A stretch of DNA of 64,000 nucleotides. It comes from Leptospira wolbachii serovar Codice str. CDC. Lineage in GTDB: Bacteria > Spirochaetota > Leptospiria > Leptospirales > Leptospiraceae. The stretch is taken from positions 248,001 through 312,000 of the forward strand of contig NZ_AOGZ02000008.1 in NCBI RefSeq assembly GCF_000332515.2, in the 5' to 3' direction. Below, piece by piece: positions 1-9,506 of this stretch (the stretch's first letter is position 1; every line of letters begins with the position of its first letter). The notes beneath the pieces are model-generated. The model was given only the letters and a program-made list of their open reading frames with translations. It did no database searches and was not told where the DNA came from. Made by a program: the position numbers and the translations under genes.

Positions 1-574
1 ATCGCACCATCCAACGTAAAAATAAGGAAAGGCGTTTTTTGGGAGACTTCGAACTCGACTTACCAATTAAGAATTGGAGGCCATAAGTGAGCGGTTTCTT
101 TCCCAATGTGATTTGAAGTTCTCCTTCCCAATACCTTTGGAACTCTTGGATAGAACTTTCTTCCCAAAACTGATTCTCCTTATCTAAGAACTTAGGTTCC
201 CAAAGAGGAGATTGTTTCTTTGATTCGGAAATGACCCTGGCCAATGTTTGAAAGAACACTTGGTTGTCTTTTTTTGTTTGGAACCGATACACTCTGAGGC
301 CTTGGAGAAGGGTTTGGAACTCGGGACCAGATTTGTGGAGAGTCTGAAAGGGAGAAGGGCCGAGAAGGGCAAACAAAGGTTTTAAAAACCCTTGGATACT
401 TTTGACATTCCCATAAGCATAAAAACAAGAAATCAACGAGACCACTTCGATATCCAAAGGATCTTTGTATTGTTTCGGAAAACAGATCGGATCTGTATCC
501 AGATAGGTAAGGTTTTGGTATTTATTTTTAAGATCTTCTAACTTAGAATGTAGTAGCTCAAAATCAATCGACAT
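1..574 (-). CDS. TIGR02757/DUF2400 family protein, C-terminal part missing (runs off window)
   Basis: The reading frame is open from an ATG at 572-574 to the window edge, giving about 191 residues, so only the N-terminal part is present. It carries an N-terminal YLDTDPICFPKQY stretch, then DPLDIEVVSLISCFYAYGN, then a YRF motif near residue 100, and ends in the window at SLFLRWMVR. These are the hallmarks of the DUF2400/TIGR02757 family, whose function is unknown. The start overlaps the end of the upstream HMG-CoA lyase gene by 11 bases, so the two are probably one transcript. The family call is from motif order and is fairly secure; no biochemical role can be inferred. Confidence 0.75.
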   Translation of the reverse strand, partial: MSIDFELLHSKLEDLKNKYQNLTYLDTDPICFPKQYKDPLDIEVVSLISCFYAYGNVKSIQGFLKPLFALLGPSPFQTLHKSGPEFQTLLQGLRVYRFQTKKDNQVFFQTLARVISESKKQSPLWEPKFLDKENQFWEESSIQEFQRYWEGELQITLGKKPLTYGLQFLIGKSSSKSPKKRLSLFLRWMVR

Positions 575-1463
575 TCTTCATCGCAACGTAAGTTCTTGAG
601 GTAAGTTTTCTTCCAATCCTTTCTTCCATAAATTGGCTTGCCTTGATGAGAGAATCCAATCGGATTCCGGTATCATATCCTTCTTTATGAAGAAAATAGA
701 CCAAATCTTCGGTGGCCACATTTCCTGCGGCTCCTTTGGCATAAGGGCAACCACCGAGGCCTCCCGCTGAACTATCAAAACTACGGATCCCCATACTCAG
801 CGCTTGTTTTATATTGGCGACTGCCATTCCATAGGTATCGTGAAAGTGACCCGCAAGGTAAGATGTTGGAATTTTTTTTAATAGAACTTCTAATAGCGAT
901 TCAACTTCCATAGGAACTGCCACCCCAATCGTTTCTCCAAGAGAGATTTCATAAGCTCCGGCATCTAATAAACGTTCGGCGATCTCTAGGGTTTGTTCTG
1001 GTTTGATTTTTCCTTCGTAGGGACAGGCTATTACTGTAGAGATATACCCTCTCACCTTGATTCCATCCGACTTCGCCTCAGTAAAGATCGGTTTAAAAAA
1101 ATCTAAACTCTCCTGAATCGTCATATTGATATTTTTTTTGGTAAAGGTCTCTGAAGTGGCAGTGAAAACAGCAACTTCAGAAAAACCTGCCTCTTTGGCC
1201 CCTTCGTAACCTTTGGCATTGGGAGTCAGGCAAGAAAATTGGACTTGGTTTTGGAACTTGGGGAGAACAAGGGCTGCAAGTTCTGTGGCATCACCCATTT
1301 GAGGAATTCTATCTTTGCGCACAAAGGAAGTGAGTTCAATATTTTTGCTTCCGCTTTCTACTAGACGAGATACGAATTCGAATTTATCCTGAGTGGAGAG
1401 AATGGTTTTTTCGTTTTGTAATCCATCCCTTGGTCCCACTTCTGTGATTTTAATTTGTTCCAA
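564..1463 (-). CDS. mvaB: Hydroxymethylglutaryl-CoA lyase
   Basis: 299 residues, the usual length of HMG-CoA lyase, which splits HMG-CoA into acetyl-CoA and acetoacetate in leucine breakdown. The N-terminal EVGPRDGLQNE motif binds the metal and substrate. The ETIGVAVP, GHFHDTYGMA and GLGGCPYAKGAAGNVATEDL blocks are the family signature, with the active-site cysteine in GGCPYA. The start is TTG at 1463, preceded by AAGGAG about nine bases upstream. It is the first gene of a two-gene unit with the DUF2400 gene. A related citramalate- or isopropylmalate-type enzyme is unlikely because of the GGCPYAKGA signature. No other leucine degradation genes are in view. Confidence 0.9.
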   Translation of the reverse strand: MEQIKITEVGPRDGLQNEKTILSTQDKFEFVSRLVESGSKNIELTSFVRKDRIPQMGDATELAALVLPKFQNQVQFSCLTPNAKGYEGAKEAGFSEVAVFTATSETFTKKNINMTIQESLDFFKPIFTEAKSDGIKVRGYISTVIACPYEGKIKPEQTLEIAERLLDAGAYEISLGETIGVAVPMEVESLLEVLLKKIPTSYLAGHFHDTYGMAVANIKQALSMGIRSFDSSAGGLGGCPYAKGAAGNVATEDLVYFLHKEGYDTGIRLDSLIKASQFMEERIGRKLTSRTYVAMKNVD

Positions 1464-1534
1464 TGCCCAAATCTCCTTCTCATTAGACTCACCTTGGGAA
1501 ATGAGAAACGCAATGATTTTATGGAGTAAGACCT

Positions 1535-2323
1535 ATGTTTACTCTTAAAAATATTTCAGTGCATATTGCAGGTCGTTCCTTATTACGAAATATCAACTTG
1601 ATCGCAAAACCAAAAGAAATTACGGGCCTCATTGGAAAATCGGGCTCTGGAAAATCAACTTTGTTTCGTTTGGCTCTTGGGCTTCTTAAGAAAGCGGATG
1701 GGTATGAATGGGATGGCTCAATCTCCTGGAATGGAGAAAATCTTTCTTCAAGACAAAACCCAAAACTCCAACCGGTATTCCAAGATCCTTTTGCTAGTTT
1801 TTCTCCCTTTGGTACGATGCGAGAATTATTACTCGAACCGGCCCGCATCAAAAATCAATTTTTCTTAAAGAATGAAACTAAATCCAAAGAATGGGAGCGA
1901 ATTGAATCTTTTTGTATAAGGTTTGATCTCCCCAGAGAATTGTTAAATAAAACAAAACAAGAGTTAAGTGGTGGGCAATTGCAAAGATTTGCTATCCTTC
2001 GTGCCTTACTTACTGGGCCAGAATATTTGCTTTTGGATGAGCCTGTCACGGCTCTCGATGTACTTGTGCAAAAAAAAATTGCCGAAGAATTGAAAGAGAT
2101 CAATGCGAAGGAAAATTTAGGTATGTTTATTGTGTCTCATGATTTAGGATTTTTGTCTTATATGTGTGATACTATTTTTGTATTGGATGACGGAGAAATT
2201 GTTGAGTCTGGGTTAGCAAAAGAAATTCTTACAAATCCGAAATCACCATTGTTACAGAGTTTACTTGCAGCAAAAAATCATTCGTTTGCCGGAACTGCTT
2301 CCTCTTCCGAATCATCCAATTGA
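1535..2323 (+). CDS. ABC transporter ATP-binding protein, oligopeptide/nickel (DppD/OppF-like) class
   Basis: 262 residues forming a complete ABC ATPase: Walker A GKSGSGKST near residue 35, a Q-loop QDPFASFSP, signature LSGGQLQR, Walker B YLLLDEPVTALD and H-loop SHD. The QDPFASFSPFGTMRELL block and the signature context are typical of the oligopeptide/dipeptide/nickel importer ATPases. ATG at 1535 follows GGAGTAAG. No permease or binding protein lies next to it, so it is an orphan ATPase whose partner must be elsewhere. Its last 46 bases overlap the tail of the convergent TPR gene. The substrate is unknown. Confidence 0.8.
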   Translation: MFTLKNISVHIAGRSLLRNINLIAKPKEITGLIGKSGSGKSTLFRLALGLLKKADGYEWDGSISWNGENLSSRQNPKLQPVFQDPFASFSPFGTMRELLLEPARIKNQFFLKNETKSKEWERIESFCIRFDLPRELLNKTKQELSGGQLQRFAILRALLTGPEYLLLDEPVTALDVLVQKKIAEELKEINAKENLGMFIVSHDLGFLSYMCDTIFVLDDGEIVESGLAKEILTNPKSPLLQSLLAAKNHSFAGTASSSESSN

Positions 2324-3294
2324 GTTCGTTTGGCCTCTGCAAATTTTTTGGCAATGTCTCGTCTTCTTGCAATGACTTTGGAAGATACGGTCGCAAAAAA
2401 AGGATCATTGGTAAAACTTAACATCTTTGTATATTCTTCTTCTGCGGTTTCGTAATCGGTGACTTTCGATGCGGTTTCTGCAAAATAATAGTGGAATTTT
2501 TTATCGTAAGGTTTTGGTTTTCCTTCTGCGGTGGTAAGAGTAGTTCTATTGAATATTTTGTATGCAATATGAAAATTTCCCTTTTCCATTTCCAAACGAG
2601 CAAATCCTAATTTTACATTCGGACTTTCTTCTTCTATTGTGAGGGCTTTGTTTAAATAGAGAAGGGCTCGGTTTTTAAGTCCAGTTGTTAAGTAATGATC
2701 TGCCAAACGAATGAGGGCTTCTGTGTCATTTGGATTTTTTTCTACTGCCAGTTTGTAATTGAGAATGGCATAATAAACTTGCCTTGTAATTTCAGAAAGG
2801 ATGGCTATGTGCAGGTAAGTTTTGAAGTATTCTGGCATTTCTGCTTTGGCATATTCAAATTCTACGAGTGCCTTTTCATAATTCATCTCCAAAGAATACA
2901 ATCGGCCTAGATTGTATCGGAATGGAAAAAATTGAGGATCAAATCGAACACCTGCCTCCAATCGTTTGATGATTTCTGTCCGTCCACTTGGTTTTCCATT
3001 GAACAAAAGTTCCATTGTATCATTGTTCCATTTGCCGGAATTGGTAATGGTTTCTGTTCCATAGGTAAAACTTCCATTGGATTTCGGTGGTTCCCCTTGG
3101 AAGAGTTTCCCCCGTGCGAGGATAAAATCGTCTTTGTGGTAGATGAAGGATCCATTGGGAAAATCGGAGGTATCAAACTCCTGGTCCTTGCCCCAAAGGA
3201 TCTCTGGGTATTCCTGGTTCCCTATGAGTTTTTGTCCCCAAACCAGTGTTGGGAATAAAAACAGAAGTGCGAGACTGAAGCTACGGAAGAACAT
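2278..3294 (-). CDS. Exported TPR-repeat protein
   Basis: About 338 residues from ATG at 3292-3294. This start gives a clean signal peptide (FSLALLFLFPTLVWG, cleavage near WGQ); a TTG 33 bases further upstream is also possible but would put 11 residues before it. After a region resembling a short beta-sheet domain (residues 25-110), there are three or four tetratricopeptide-like helices, including PFRYNLGRLYSLEMNYEKAL, with NPND-type turns. The C-terminus is acidic (DDSEEEAVPANE). Probably periplasmic or outer-membrane associated. It starts eight bases from ccmA in divergent orientation and overlaps the ABC ATPase gene tail to tail. No specific function is recognised. Confidence 0.65.
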   Translation of the reverse strand: MFFRSFSLALLFLFPTLVWGQKLIGNQEYPEILWGKDQEFDTSDFPNGSFIYHKDDFILARGKLFQGEPPKSNGSFTYGTETITNSGKWNNDTMELLFNGKPSGRTEIIKRLEAGVRFDPQFFPFRYNLGRLYSLEMNYEKALVEFEYAKAEMPEYFKTYLHIAILSEITRQVYYAILNYKLAVEKNPNDTEALIRLADHYLTTGLKNRALLYLNKALTIEEESPNVKLGFARLEMEKGNFHIAYKIFNRTTLTTAEGKPKPYDKKFHYYFAETASKVTDYETAEEEYTKMLSFTNDPFFATVSSKVIARRRDIAKKFAEAKRTQLDDSEEEAVPANE

Positions 3295-3302
3295 GGTGTA
3301 GA

Positions 3303-3923
3303 ATGAACCAAACCCTTTTGGAAACAAAAGCGCTTACTATTACTGTCGGCGAAAAGGTCTTACTGAGAGAGATCAATCTTTCTTTTTTTCAGACCGGAAT
3401 TGTGGCCGTTCTTGGCGAGAACGGGGCAGGAAAGTCCACTCTCTTAAAAGAAATCTACCACCACTCACTTTCATCCGCGAAATGGCAATGGAACCAAGGC
3501 AAAAAAAAAATCACTTACCTTGGTCATGAACTAGGTTTTTATTCCTCACTCAGTTTAGAAGAAAATTTAGATTATTTTTCCAAGTTAGATGGGACTCCGT
3601 TCGACCTTACCAAACGGAACGAACTTTTAGAGGCTTTTCGTTTACAAAAACGAATTTGGGATCCCATCCATACATTTTCTCGTGGAATGAAACAGAAAGT
3701 AGCGATCTTAAGAACCTTACTTTCTTCGGCAGAAGTGGTTTTATTCGATGAACCCTATACGGGGTTGGATGCGGATTCCTCGAGAATATTAAGCGGGCTC
3801 TTAAATGAAGAATCAAAATCAAGACTCATTTTAATTGTTCTCCATTCCATACCCAAGGAATTGCAATGTAGCTCCCAATTACAAATTGAGAAGGGAGGAG
3901 TGTTTGTTACTCACCTTACTTAA
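3303..3923 (+). CDS. ccmA: CcmA-like haem exporter ATP-binding protein
   Basis: 206 residues, the short length typical of CcmA. Walker A is GENGAGKST, the signature is the divergent FSRGMKQK (as in CcmA, where SGGQ is replaced) and Walker B is EVVLFDEPYTGLD. The H-loop region reads LHSIPKEL. It should power CcmB in the CcmABC complex, which handles release of haem-loaded CcmE during cytochrome c maturation. ccmB follows with overlapping coding sequence and then ccmC, so the neighbours make the assignment firm. No ccmE, ccmF or ccmH is in the window. Confidence 0.85.
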   Translation: MNQTLLETKALTITVGEKVLLREINLSFFQTGIVAVLGENGAGKSTLLKEIYHHSLSSAKWQWNQGKKKITYLGHELGFYSSLSLEENLDYFSKLDGTPFDLTKRNELLEAFRLQKRIWDPIHTFSRGMKQKVAILRTLLSSAEVVLFDEPYTGLDADSSRILSGLLNEESKSRLILIVLHSIPKELQCSSQLQIEKGGVFVTHLT

Positions 3924-4560
3924 AAAAGAATTTTATTTGATTGGTCGTTCGCTTGGGGGAGTGGTTTCACTTTTCACTTTAAGTGTATCCGTTGTTTTTA
4001 TTTTTTACACCTCGATTGAAGTGAATGAAATGTTGTCCGAACGGAGTGTTCGGGGCATCAAATGGGCCACTATTTTTTTACTGAACTTTGTAATTGTGAG
4101 CCAAAGCCTTTGGGAAGAAAGGGAATCCATGGGTTGGGAAGCAAGTTTATCCTTTGTTAGCCCTATCTCTTTGTATTTAGCTAAGTCCCTTGCTATATGG
4201 TTTTGTACCATTTTAGTCAATGGTGCCCTTGTCCTTGTCCTTTCTGTTTTCTTTCAAAACATGAGTATCGAACGGTATTGGGGAGAGTGGCTTTTTGCAA
4301 ACTTGGGGAGTGGGTGTTTGGTATTTTTGGGAGTCTCACTCGGCCTCATTGCTTTTGAAAGCCGCTTAAAAGAAATCATCATTCCTCTTTTGCAACTTCC
4401 CTTTTCCATTCCCCTTTTTCTTTTCGGATTGGAAGCCGAACATAGGTATTGGTTGGAACCAGGGTTTTACCTACCTTCTGTGGGACTTCTTTTGTTTTTT
4501 ATGTTATTTTATGCAACTCTTGGTTCGGTGATGATTGAGATTCTACGGAATGAGCATTAA
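3904..4560 (+). CDS. ccmB: CcmB-like haem exporter permease
   Basis: About 218 residues with six hydrophobic segments, matching CcmB (about 220). The likely start is TTG at 3904, because GGGAGGAG lies five to twelve bases upstream and the product then starts MLLTLLKKEFYLIGRSLGG. The open frame extends to 3835 but that would overlap ccmA by far more. With the TTG start the overlap is 20 bases. The N-terminal KKEF followed by a membrane segment, and SLWEERESMGWEASLSFVSP, match the pattern of CcmB. Inner-membrane partner of CcmA. Confidence 0.8.
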   Translation: MLLTLLKKEFYLIGRSLGGVVSLFTLSVSVVFIFYTSIEVNEMLSERSVRGIKWATIFLLNFVIVSQSLWEERESMGWEASLSFVSPISLYLAKSLAIWFCTILVNGALVLVLSVFFQNMSIERYWGEWLFANLGSGCLVFLGVSLGLIAFESRLKEIIIPLLQLPFSIPLFLFGLEAEHRYWLEPGFYLPSVGLLLFFMLFYATLGSVMIEILRNEH

Positions 4561-4611
4561 GACCTTGTTTTCTCCTAGAATTTCTTTCCATCCCTGAAAA
4601 TCTGGAAAAAA

Positions 4612-5310
4612 ATGGAACGTAAGATTCGGATATTCCACCCTGTTTTCGACATCGGTTTTTATCTCGTCGTTTGTACGTCACTTGTCTTTGCAGTGATTAC
4701 TTCGCTTGTCTATCCTAACGTCATTTTGGAGCAAGGACTCAGCCATCGGATCTTTTACTTACACGTTCCTGTCGCCTGGGTTGCGTTATATGGGCCTATT
4801 CTCTCCTTCCTTTTTTCCCTAATTTTTCTTTTTACTAGAAATATGCTTTGGGACAGGCTTGCTTTCACAGCAAACCAACTTTCTTTTTTGTTTGCGGTAG
4901 GGGTTTTGTTCTCTGGACCGATTTGGGCCTATAGTGCCTGGGGAGTTCCTTGGGACAAAACAGATGCTAGGTTGCAATCGTTTTTTATTCTTTGTATTTC
5001 TCTTGTTAGTTATTTTATTTTTCGTTATTTAGTTCCTGCAAAAACAAAAAAGGCCATCCTTTCTGCTTACCTTTCCGTTCTTTGTGCAGTCAGTGCCATC
5101 CTAACCTGGGGAGCCATCCGTTGGATTGAAAATCCAGGAAACCATCCGAGTAGCGTTCTCGGAAAAGGGGGAATGGATTCGGACATGAAACAAAGCATGT
5201 GGCTCGGGGTAATTGCCTTCCACTTCCTATTTCTTTTCCTTTTTCTTGTTTCCAACCGCAGTGAAAAAATCCATGATATCAGATCCAAACTGAAATCGGA
5301 ACTGGAATAA
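4612..5310 (+). CDS. ccmC: CcmC-like haem handling membrane protein
   Basis: 232 residues with six membrane segments. It holds the family landmarks: a conserved histidine in FYLHVPVAW, the tryptophan-rich periplasmic loop [12 protein letters not shown] (the WWD-type haem-binding motif) and a second histidine in NPGNHPSSV. CcmC receives haem in the periplasm and passes it to CcmE. It lies 51 bases downstream of ccmB and three bases upstream of the phosphatase gene, so the operon continues through. The start ATG at 4612 has only a weak upstream GAAAA-type ribosome site. Confidence 0.85.
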   Translation: MERKIRIFHPVFDIGFYLVVCTSLVFAVITSLVYPNVILEQGLSHRIFYLHVPVAWVALYGPILSFLFSLIFLFTRNMLWDRLAFTANQLSFLFAVGVLFSGPIWAYSAWGVPWDKTDARLQSFFILCISLVSYFIFRYLVPAKTKKAILSAYLSVLCAVSAILTWGAIRWIENPGNHPSSVLGKGGMDSDMKQSMWLGVIAFHFLFLFLFLVSNRSEKIHDIRSKLKSELE

Positions 5311-5313
5311 ACC

Positions 5314-6441
5314 ATGGGAACAGAAGAACCGGCTCATACCATCCTCATTGTAGATGATGTTCCTGAAAATGTGGAACTTTTGAAATACCTTTTGCAACAA
5401 GAGGGGTTCAAAACTTATACCGCTTTTTCTGCAGAAGAAGCACGCCTTGTTCTCCTAAATACCGCGATTGATACTCTTTTGTTAGATGTGAATATGCCTG
5501 TTCAGGATGGGTTTTCTTTTTGTCGGGAACTCCGAACCATGGACCAGTTCAAACTCCTTCCCATCCTTTTTATCACATCCATTGAAAGAGAAGTAGGATT
5601 TCAAGAAGCAATGAAAAATGGTGGGGATGATTTTATCAACAAACCATTTAACAAAAGAGAGTTGGTTGCCAAAATCCATTCTGTCATTCGTTTGAAAGAC
5701 TTACAAGACGAGTTGTACAGGCAAAAAAGTAAGTACGAAAAAGAATTACAAACCGCAAGACGGGTTCAGGACCAACTCATCCCTGAAAAAAGTTTTATCT
5801 GGAATGGAATCAAGGCCCAAACTTTGTTTCATCCTTATTTGCAAATTGGCGGCGACTTTGTAGATTCTTGGATCGAAGAAAAAAAACTTCATATTGTCAT
5901 CGCCGATTGTTCGGGACATGGACCCAGTGCAGCTCTGATTGGCGCCATGTTTAAGATGCAACTTTTTAATTTAGTTTCGAGTATGGGACTTCGGGAACGA
6001 GTGGCTCATTTGCGTAAAAATATGGAGTTAGTCCTTCCTGAAGACTATGCCATTACATTTTGTTATGCGATCCTTGACCAAGACCTAAAACTTTCGTATA
6101 TCAATGGGGGTCATCCTGCTCCCATAGTTTATATCGATGGCGAAACAAAGTTTCTGAAAGGAATGAGTCCCATGATTATGGGAATCAACTTTAGCGCCAC
6201 CGATGAAGTTCAATCGGTCCAGTTAAAAACAGGTTCAATGTTTTTTATGTATACGGATGGGGCCAGTGAAGCGATGAACCCAAAGTCTGAATACATTACA
6301 GAGGACGGAATGAAAGAAATCTTTCATGAGTCTGTAAAGTCAGGAACAGATATTTTACCAACTGTTCAAAATAAAATTTTAGAATTCTGCGGATCTTCCA
6401 CTCCGAGTGATGATATGGCGATGGTGTGTATACAATTATGA
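5314..6441 (+). CDS. Response regulator with PP2C (RsbU/SpoIIE-type) phosphatase output
   Basis: 375 residues. Residues 9-130 are a receiver domain: IVDD at the N-terminus, phosphoacceptor Asp in [12 protein letters not shown] and the conserved Lys in NKPF. A coiled linker ([29 protein letters not shown]) leads into a PP2C-type serine phosphatase domain with [33 protein letters not shown] and SDDMAMV, which hold the metal-binding aspartates. This architecture usually controls partner-switching via an anti-sigma-factor antagonist. No STAS or HPK partner is next to it. Its last codon overlaps purC in an ATGA junction and it begins three bases after ccmC. Confidence 0.9.
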   Translation: MGTEEPAHTILIVDDVPENVELLKYLLQQEGFKTYTAFSAEEARLVLLNTAIDTLLLDVNMPVQDGFSFCRELRTMDQFKLLPILFITSIEREVGFQEAMKNGGDDFINKPFNKRELVAKIHSVIRLKDLQDELYRQKSKYEKELQTARRVQDQLIPEKSFIWNGIKAQTLFHPYLQIGGDFVDSWIEEKKLHIVIADCSGHGPSAALIGAMFKMQLFNLVSSMGLRERVAHLRKNMELVLPEDYAITFCYAILDQDLKLSYINGGHPAPIVYIDGETKFLKGMSPMIMGINFSATDEVQSVQLKTGSMFFMYTDGASEAMNPKSEYITEDGMKEIFHESVKSGTDILPTVQNKILEFCGSSTPSDDMAMVCIQL

Positions 6442-7295
6442 TTCCAACTCCCAGTTATAAGGGCAAAGTAAGAGATGTTTATGATTTAGGAGAATCTCTC
6501 CTTCTTGTGGCTACTGACCGTATCTCTGCCTTTGATGTTGTTTTTGAAGAACCTGTTTTGGATAAAGGAAAAATCCTGACACGGATTTCTACAGCTTGGT
6601 TTCGTCAATTTCCAAATATTGCGAACCATTTGGTTACTGATGATGTCTCTCAATTTCCATCACCCTTCCAAAATGATCAATCCCTCGCAGGTAGATCGGT
6701 CCTTGTCAAAAAAGCAAAACGGATTGATTTCGAATGTGTGGTTCGCGGGTATCTGACTGGTTCGGCTTGGAAGGAATACAAAACGGAAGGAACCATTGCT
6801 CATGTTCCTTATCCCAAGGGACTTTTGGAATCCCATCAATTTGAAACTCCTATTTTTACACCAGCTCGTAAAAATGATTCTGGTCATGATGAGAACGTAA
6901 GTGAATCCACCATGGAAAAAGAAGTAGGGGAAAAACTCTTTGGCGAACTAAAAGAACTTTCTCTTTATTTATACAACACGGCTCACAAGCTGATGGCAAA
7001 ACAAGGAATCCTTCTTTGTGATACCAAATTTGAATTTGGACTCATTGATGGAAAACCGATCCTCATCGATGAAATCTTGACACCGGATTCTTCCAGGTAT
7101 TGGGACGCATCCACTTACGAGCTTGGGAAAACTCCGGCCAGTTTTGATAAACAAATCCTTAGAAATTGGCTAGAATCAACCGATTGGGACAAAAATCCCC
7201 CGGCCCCCCATTTACCCGAATCCTTGATCCTGGAACTACGTAAAAAATACTTGGAATTGGAAGATAAAATCACGCTATGTTTGTCGCAAAAATAA
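6438..7295 (+). CDS. purC: Phosphoribosylaminoimidazole-succinocarboxamide synthase (SAICAR synthetase)
   Basis: 285 residues from ATG at 6438, which forms an ATGA overlap with the preceding stop; a GTG at 6426 would add four residues. Signature blocks are [41 protein letters not shown], and [13 protein letters not shown] near the C-terminus. It joins aspartate to CAIR using ATP in de novo purine synthesis. The length and the long SAW-KEY insertion fit the yeast-like (about 300-residue) class. purS begins within its last 19 bases, so the three pur genes are translationally coupled. Confidence 0.95.
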   Translation: MIPTPSYKGKVRDVYDLGESLLLVATDRISAFDVVFEEPVLDKGKILTRISTAWFRQFPNIANHLVTDDVSQFPSPFQNDQSLAGRSVLVKKAKRIDFECVVRGYLTGSAWKEYKTEGTIAHVPYPKGLLESHQFETPIFTPARKNDSGHDENVSESTMEKEVGEKLFGELKELSLYLYNTAHKLMAKQGILLCDTKFEFGLIDGKPILIDEILTPDSSRYWDASTYELGKTPASFDKQILRNWLESTDWDKNPPAPHLPESLILELRKKYLELEDKITLCLSQK

Positions 7296-7525
7296 ATGTC
7301 ACCCTCAAAGAATCCGTTCTCGACCCGCAAGGGCAAACGGTTCTCCGCACCCTTCACGACCAAGGGAAAAATTCTGTTACAGACCTAAGAGTAGGAAAAT
7401 ACATCGAAATGAAAATCGATGCCAATTCTCAATCTGATGCAGAATCCTTGGCAAAAGAAATTTGTGAATCGGTCCTTGTAAACCAAGTGATTGAGACCTA
7501 CCGTTTGGTTGTGGAAAAGGTATGA
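7277..7525 (+). CDS. purS: Phosphoribosylformylglycinamidine synthase, PurS subunit
   Basis: 82 residues, the usual PurS size. The [15 protein letters not shown] motif, the V-x-D-x-R-x-G-K-x-I-E core ([15 protein letters not shown]) and the closing [11 protein letters not shown] identify it. PurS bridges PurL and PurQ in the FGAM synthase complex. The presence of PurS implies a small PurL (about 80 kDa) encoded elsewhere; purL is not in the window. It overlaps purC by 19 bases and purQ by four (ATGA). Confidence 0.92.
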   Translation: MFVAKINVTLKESVLDPQGQTVLRTLHDQGKNSVTDLRVGKYIEMKIDANSQSDAESLAKEICESVLVNQVIETYRLVVEKV

Positions 7526-8169
7526 AGGTTCGAGTTGTCACCTTTCCTGGTTCCAATTGTGATAAGGATGTAGGGACAGTTCTCGCATCGGAGTTTGGAG
7601 CTTCAGTAGATTACACTTGGTATAAGGATTCCTTTACTGACCTTCCTGACCTCGTGGTCCTTCCCGGTGGCTTTTCTTTTGGAGACTATTTACGCTGCGG
7701 GGCTATGGCCAAATTTTCGAATGCCATGGAATCAGTTGTGAGTTATGCCAAGAAAGGCGGAAAGGTTTTGGGAGTTTGTAATGGATTCCAAATTCTGACA
7801 GAATCGGGACTCCTTCCTGGAGCTCTCCTTCATAACCGAACTCTCAAATACATTTGTAAAGATGTGGATCTCATTCCTGTTGCGGAAAATAAAATCGCAA
7901 AGGGACTTCAGGGGAATTTAAGTATTCCCATTGCTCATGGAGAAGGGGCCTACTTTGCAGATTCGGATACTTTAGAACGATTAGAAAAAAATGGCCAAGT
8001 GGTTTTTCGTTACAAAGAAAATCCAAATGGATCTTTACATGATATCGCAGGTATTTGTAACGAAGCGGGAAATGTTTTAGGAATGATGCCACATCCAGAA
8101 CGAGCTGTGAATCCCTATACTGGTAAGATGGATGGAAAACAAATCTTAGAAGCTCTATTAAAAAAATAG
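7522..8169 (+). CDS. purQ: Phosphoribosylformylglycinamidine synthase, PurQ glutaminase subunit
   Basis: 215 residues. It is a class I glutamine amidotransferase: FPGSNCDKD at the N-terminus, LPGGFSFGDYLR, the nucleophile elbow GVCNGFQIL (Cys) and the C-terminal catalytic MMPHPER (His, Glu). It releases ammonia from glutamine for PurL. The ATG at 7522 overlaps the purS stop in an ATGA junction. It is the last gene of the coupled pur set; glgC follows 53 bases later. Confidence 0.95.
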   Translation: MKVRVVTFPGSNCDKDVGTVLASEFGASVDYTWYKDSFTDLPDLVVLPGGFSFGDYLRCGAMAKFSNAMESVVSYAKKGGKVLGVCNGFQILTESGLLPGALLHNRTLKYICKDVDLIPVAENKIAKGLQGNLSIPIAHGEGAYFADSDTLERLEKNGQVVFRYKENPNGSLHDIAGICNEAGNVLGMMPHPERAVNPYTGKMDGKQILEALLKK

Positions 8170-8222
8170 AAATCTTGTAACCTTTTCTTGCTTTTTTGTC
8201 CTATTGGTTTACAAGGGAAGGT

Positions 8223-9506
8223 ATGCGATTTCAAGAAGACTCTATTGATTGCGTGGACTTCATTCTAAAGAAGGATGAAGTTTTGACCATCATCTTAGGT
8301 GGAGGGAAAGGAACTCGTTTATTACCTCTTACAGAAAAAAGATCCAAACCTGCAGTGAGTTTCGGAGGAAAATACCGACTCATTGACATTCCTATTTCTA
8401 ACTCACTTAACAGTGGTTTTGAAAAGATATTTATCCTGACTCAGTTCAATTCCTATTCCTTAAATCGCCATATCAACCGTACCTACGCTACCAATAATAT
8501 CCACCAAAAGAGTTTTGTGGAGATCATCGCTGCAGAACAAACTGTATCCAGTGCCAATTGGTTTGAAGGAACGGCCGATGCGGTAAGAAAAGTCCTCCCT
8601 TATATCAGAGAACAAAAACCCAAATACGTTCTTATTTTGTCTGGGGACCAATTGTACAATATGGACTTATCTGATTTTATGCAGAGCCATCTTATGGATC
8701 CAGAAACAGAAATTTCCGTAGCAACCAATGCCATTCCCGAAGACCAAATTTATGGGCTTGGGATTGTGAAAGCGGGAGTGGGTGGGTTCATCCAGGAATT
8801 CATAGAAAAACCCCAAGACGTAAGCCAAGTGGAATCTTGCCGTACAAAGAATGGGTCCTTTCTCGCTAATATGGGAATTTATATTTTTAATACATCCACT
8901 CTGATCGATGTATTAGAAGATCGGAATATGGCAGACTTTGGAAAGGAAATCCTTCCGAGAGCTATCCGAGAAAGAAAGGTAAAGGCTTATACTTACGATG
9001 GTTATTGGGAAGATATTGGAACCATCCGCGCTTTTTACGAAGCCAACTTAATGTTAACCGACCACATCCCTAAGTTTAATCTTTATCTAGAAAAAACTCC
9101 TATTTATACGAGGGCCCGAGCACTTCCCCCTTCCAAGATCATCCAAGCGGTTGTTAACCAAGCCCTGATTTCTGAAGGGACGATCCTAAACCAGTGTGAG
9201 GTGCACCGTTCCATTATTGGAGTGCGTCAACTCATCGCATCGGGTACCAAAATCTATGACTCCATCATTATGGGTCTTGACCACTATGGATACTTTGATC
9301 GTAAGTCAGGGAAAATCCCTATTGGGATTGGACCTAACTGCGAAATACGACGGACAATTGTCGAGAAAGATTGTGCGATAGGCGCCAACGTTCGGCTGTT
9401 AAACGAACAGAATCTCCAGGAGTATGAGGACGAATATGTGCGGATCCGGGAGGGAATCATCGTAGTTCCTCGCCATACCGCCGTCCCCGATGGGTACACA
9501 ATCTGA
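8223..9506 (+). CDS. glgC: Glucose-1-phosphate adenylyltransferase (ADP-glucose pyrophosphorylase)
   Basis: 427 residues from ATG at 8223, preceded by AAGGG; a TTG at 8196 would add nine residues with poor support. N-terminal nucleotide-binding GGGKGTRLLPLT with KRSKPAV, then FGGKYRLIDIPISN, GTADAVRK, and SGDQLYNMD (catalytic Asp). The FIEKP and YWEDIGTI blocks follow, and a C-terminal left-handed beta-helix region with IRRTIVEKDCAIG repeats. It makes ADP-glucose for glycogen or, in some bacteria, other alpha-glucans. No glgA or glgB lies nearby, so it is separated from the other glycogen genes. Confidence 0.93.
   Translation: MRFQEDSIDCVDFILKKDEVLTIILGGGKGTRLLPLTEKRSKPAVSFGGKYRLIDIPISNSLNSGFEKIFILTQFNSYSLNRHINRTYATNNIHQKSFVEIIAAEQTVSSANWFEGTADAVRKVLPYIREQKPKYVLILSGDQLYNMDLSDFMQSHLMDPETEISVATNAIPEDQIYGLGIVKAGVGGFIQEFIEKPQDVSQVESCRTKNGSFLANMGIYIFNTSTLIDVLEDRNMADFGKEILPRAIRERKVKAYTYDGYWEDIGTIRAFYEANLMLTDHIPKFNLYLEKTPIYTRARALPPSKIIQAVVNQALISEGTILNQCEVHRSIIGVRQLIASGTKIYDSIIMGLDHYGYFDRKSGKIPIGIGPNCEIRRTIVEKDCAIGANVRLLNEQNLQEYEDEYVRIREGIIVVPRHTAVPDGYTI

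Noticed and set aside
1519..1851. 110-residue minus-strand frame antisense to the ABC ATPase
   Set aside because: The plus-strand frame has all ABC motifs; this shadow has none.
3835..3903. CcmB start further upstream
   Set aside because: It would overlap ccmA by about 90 bases; TTG at 3904 has a good GGGAGGAG site.
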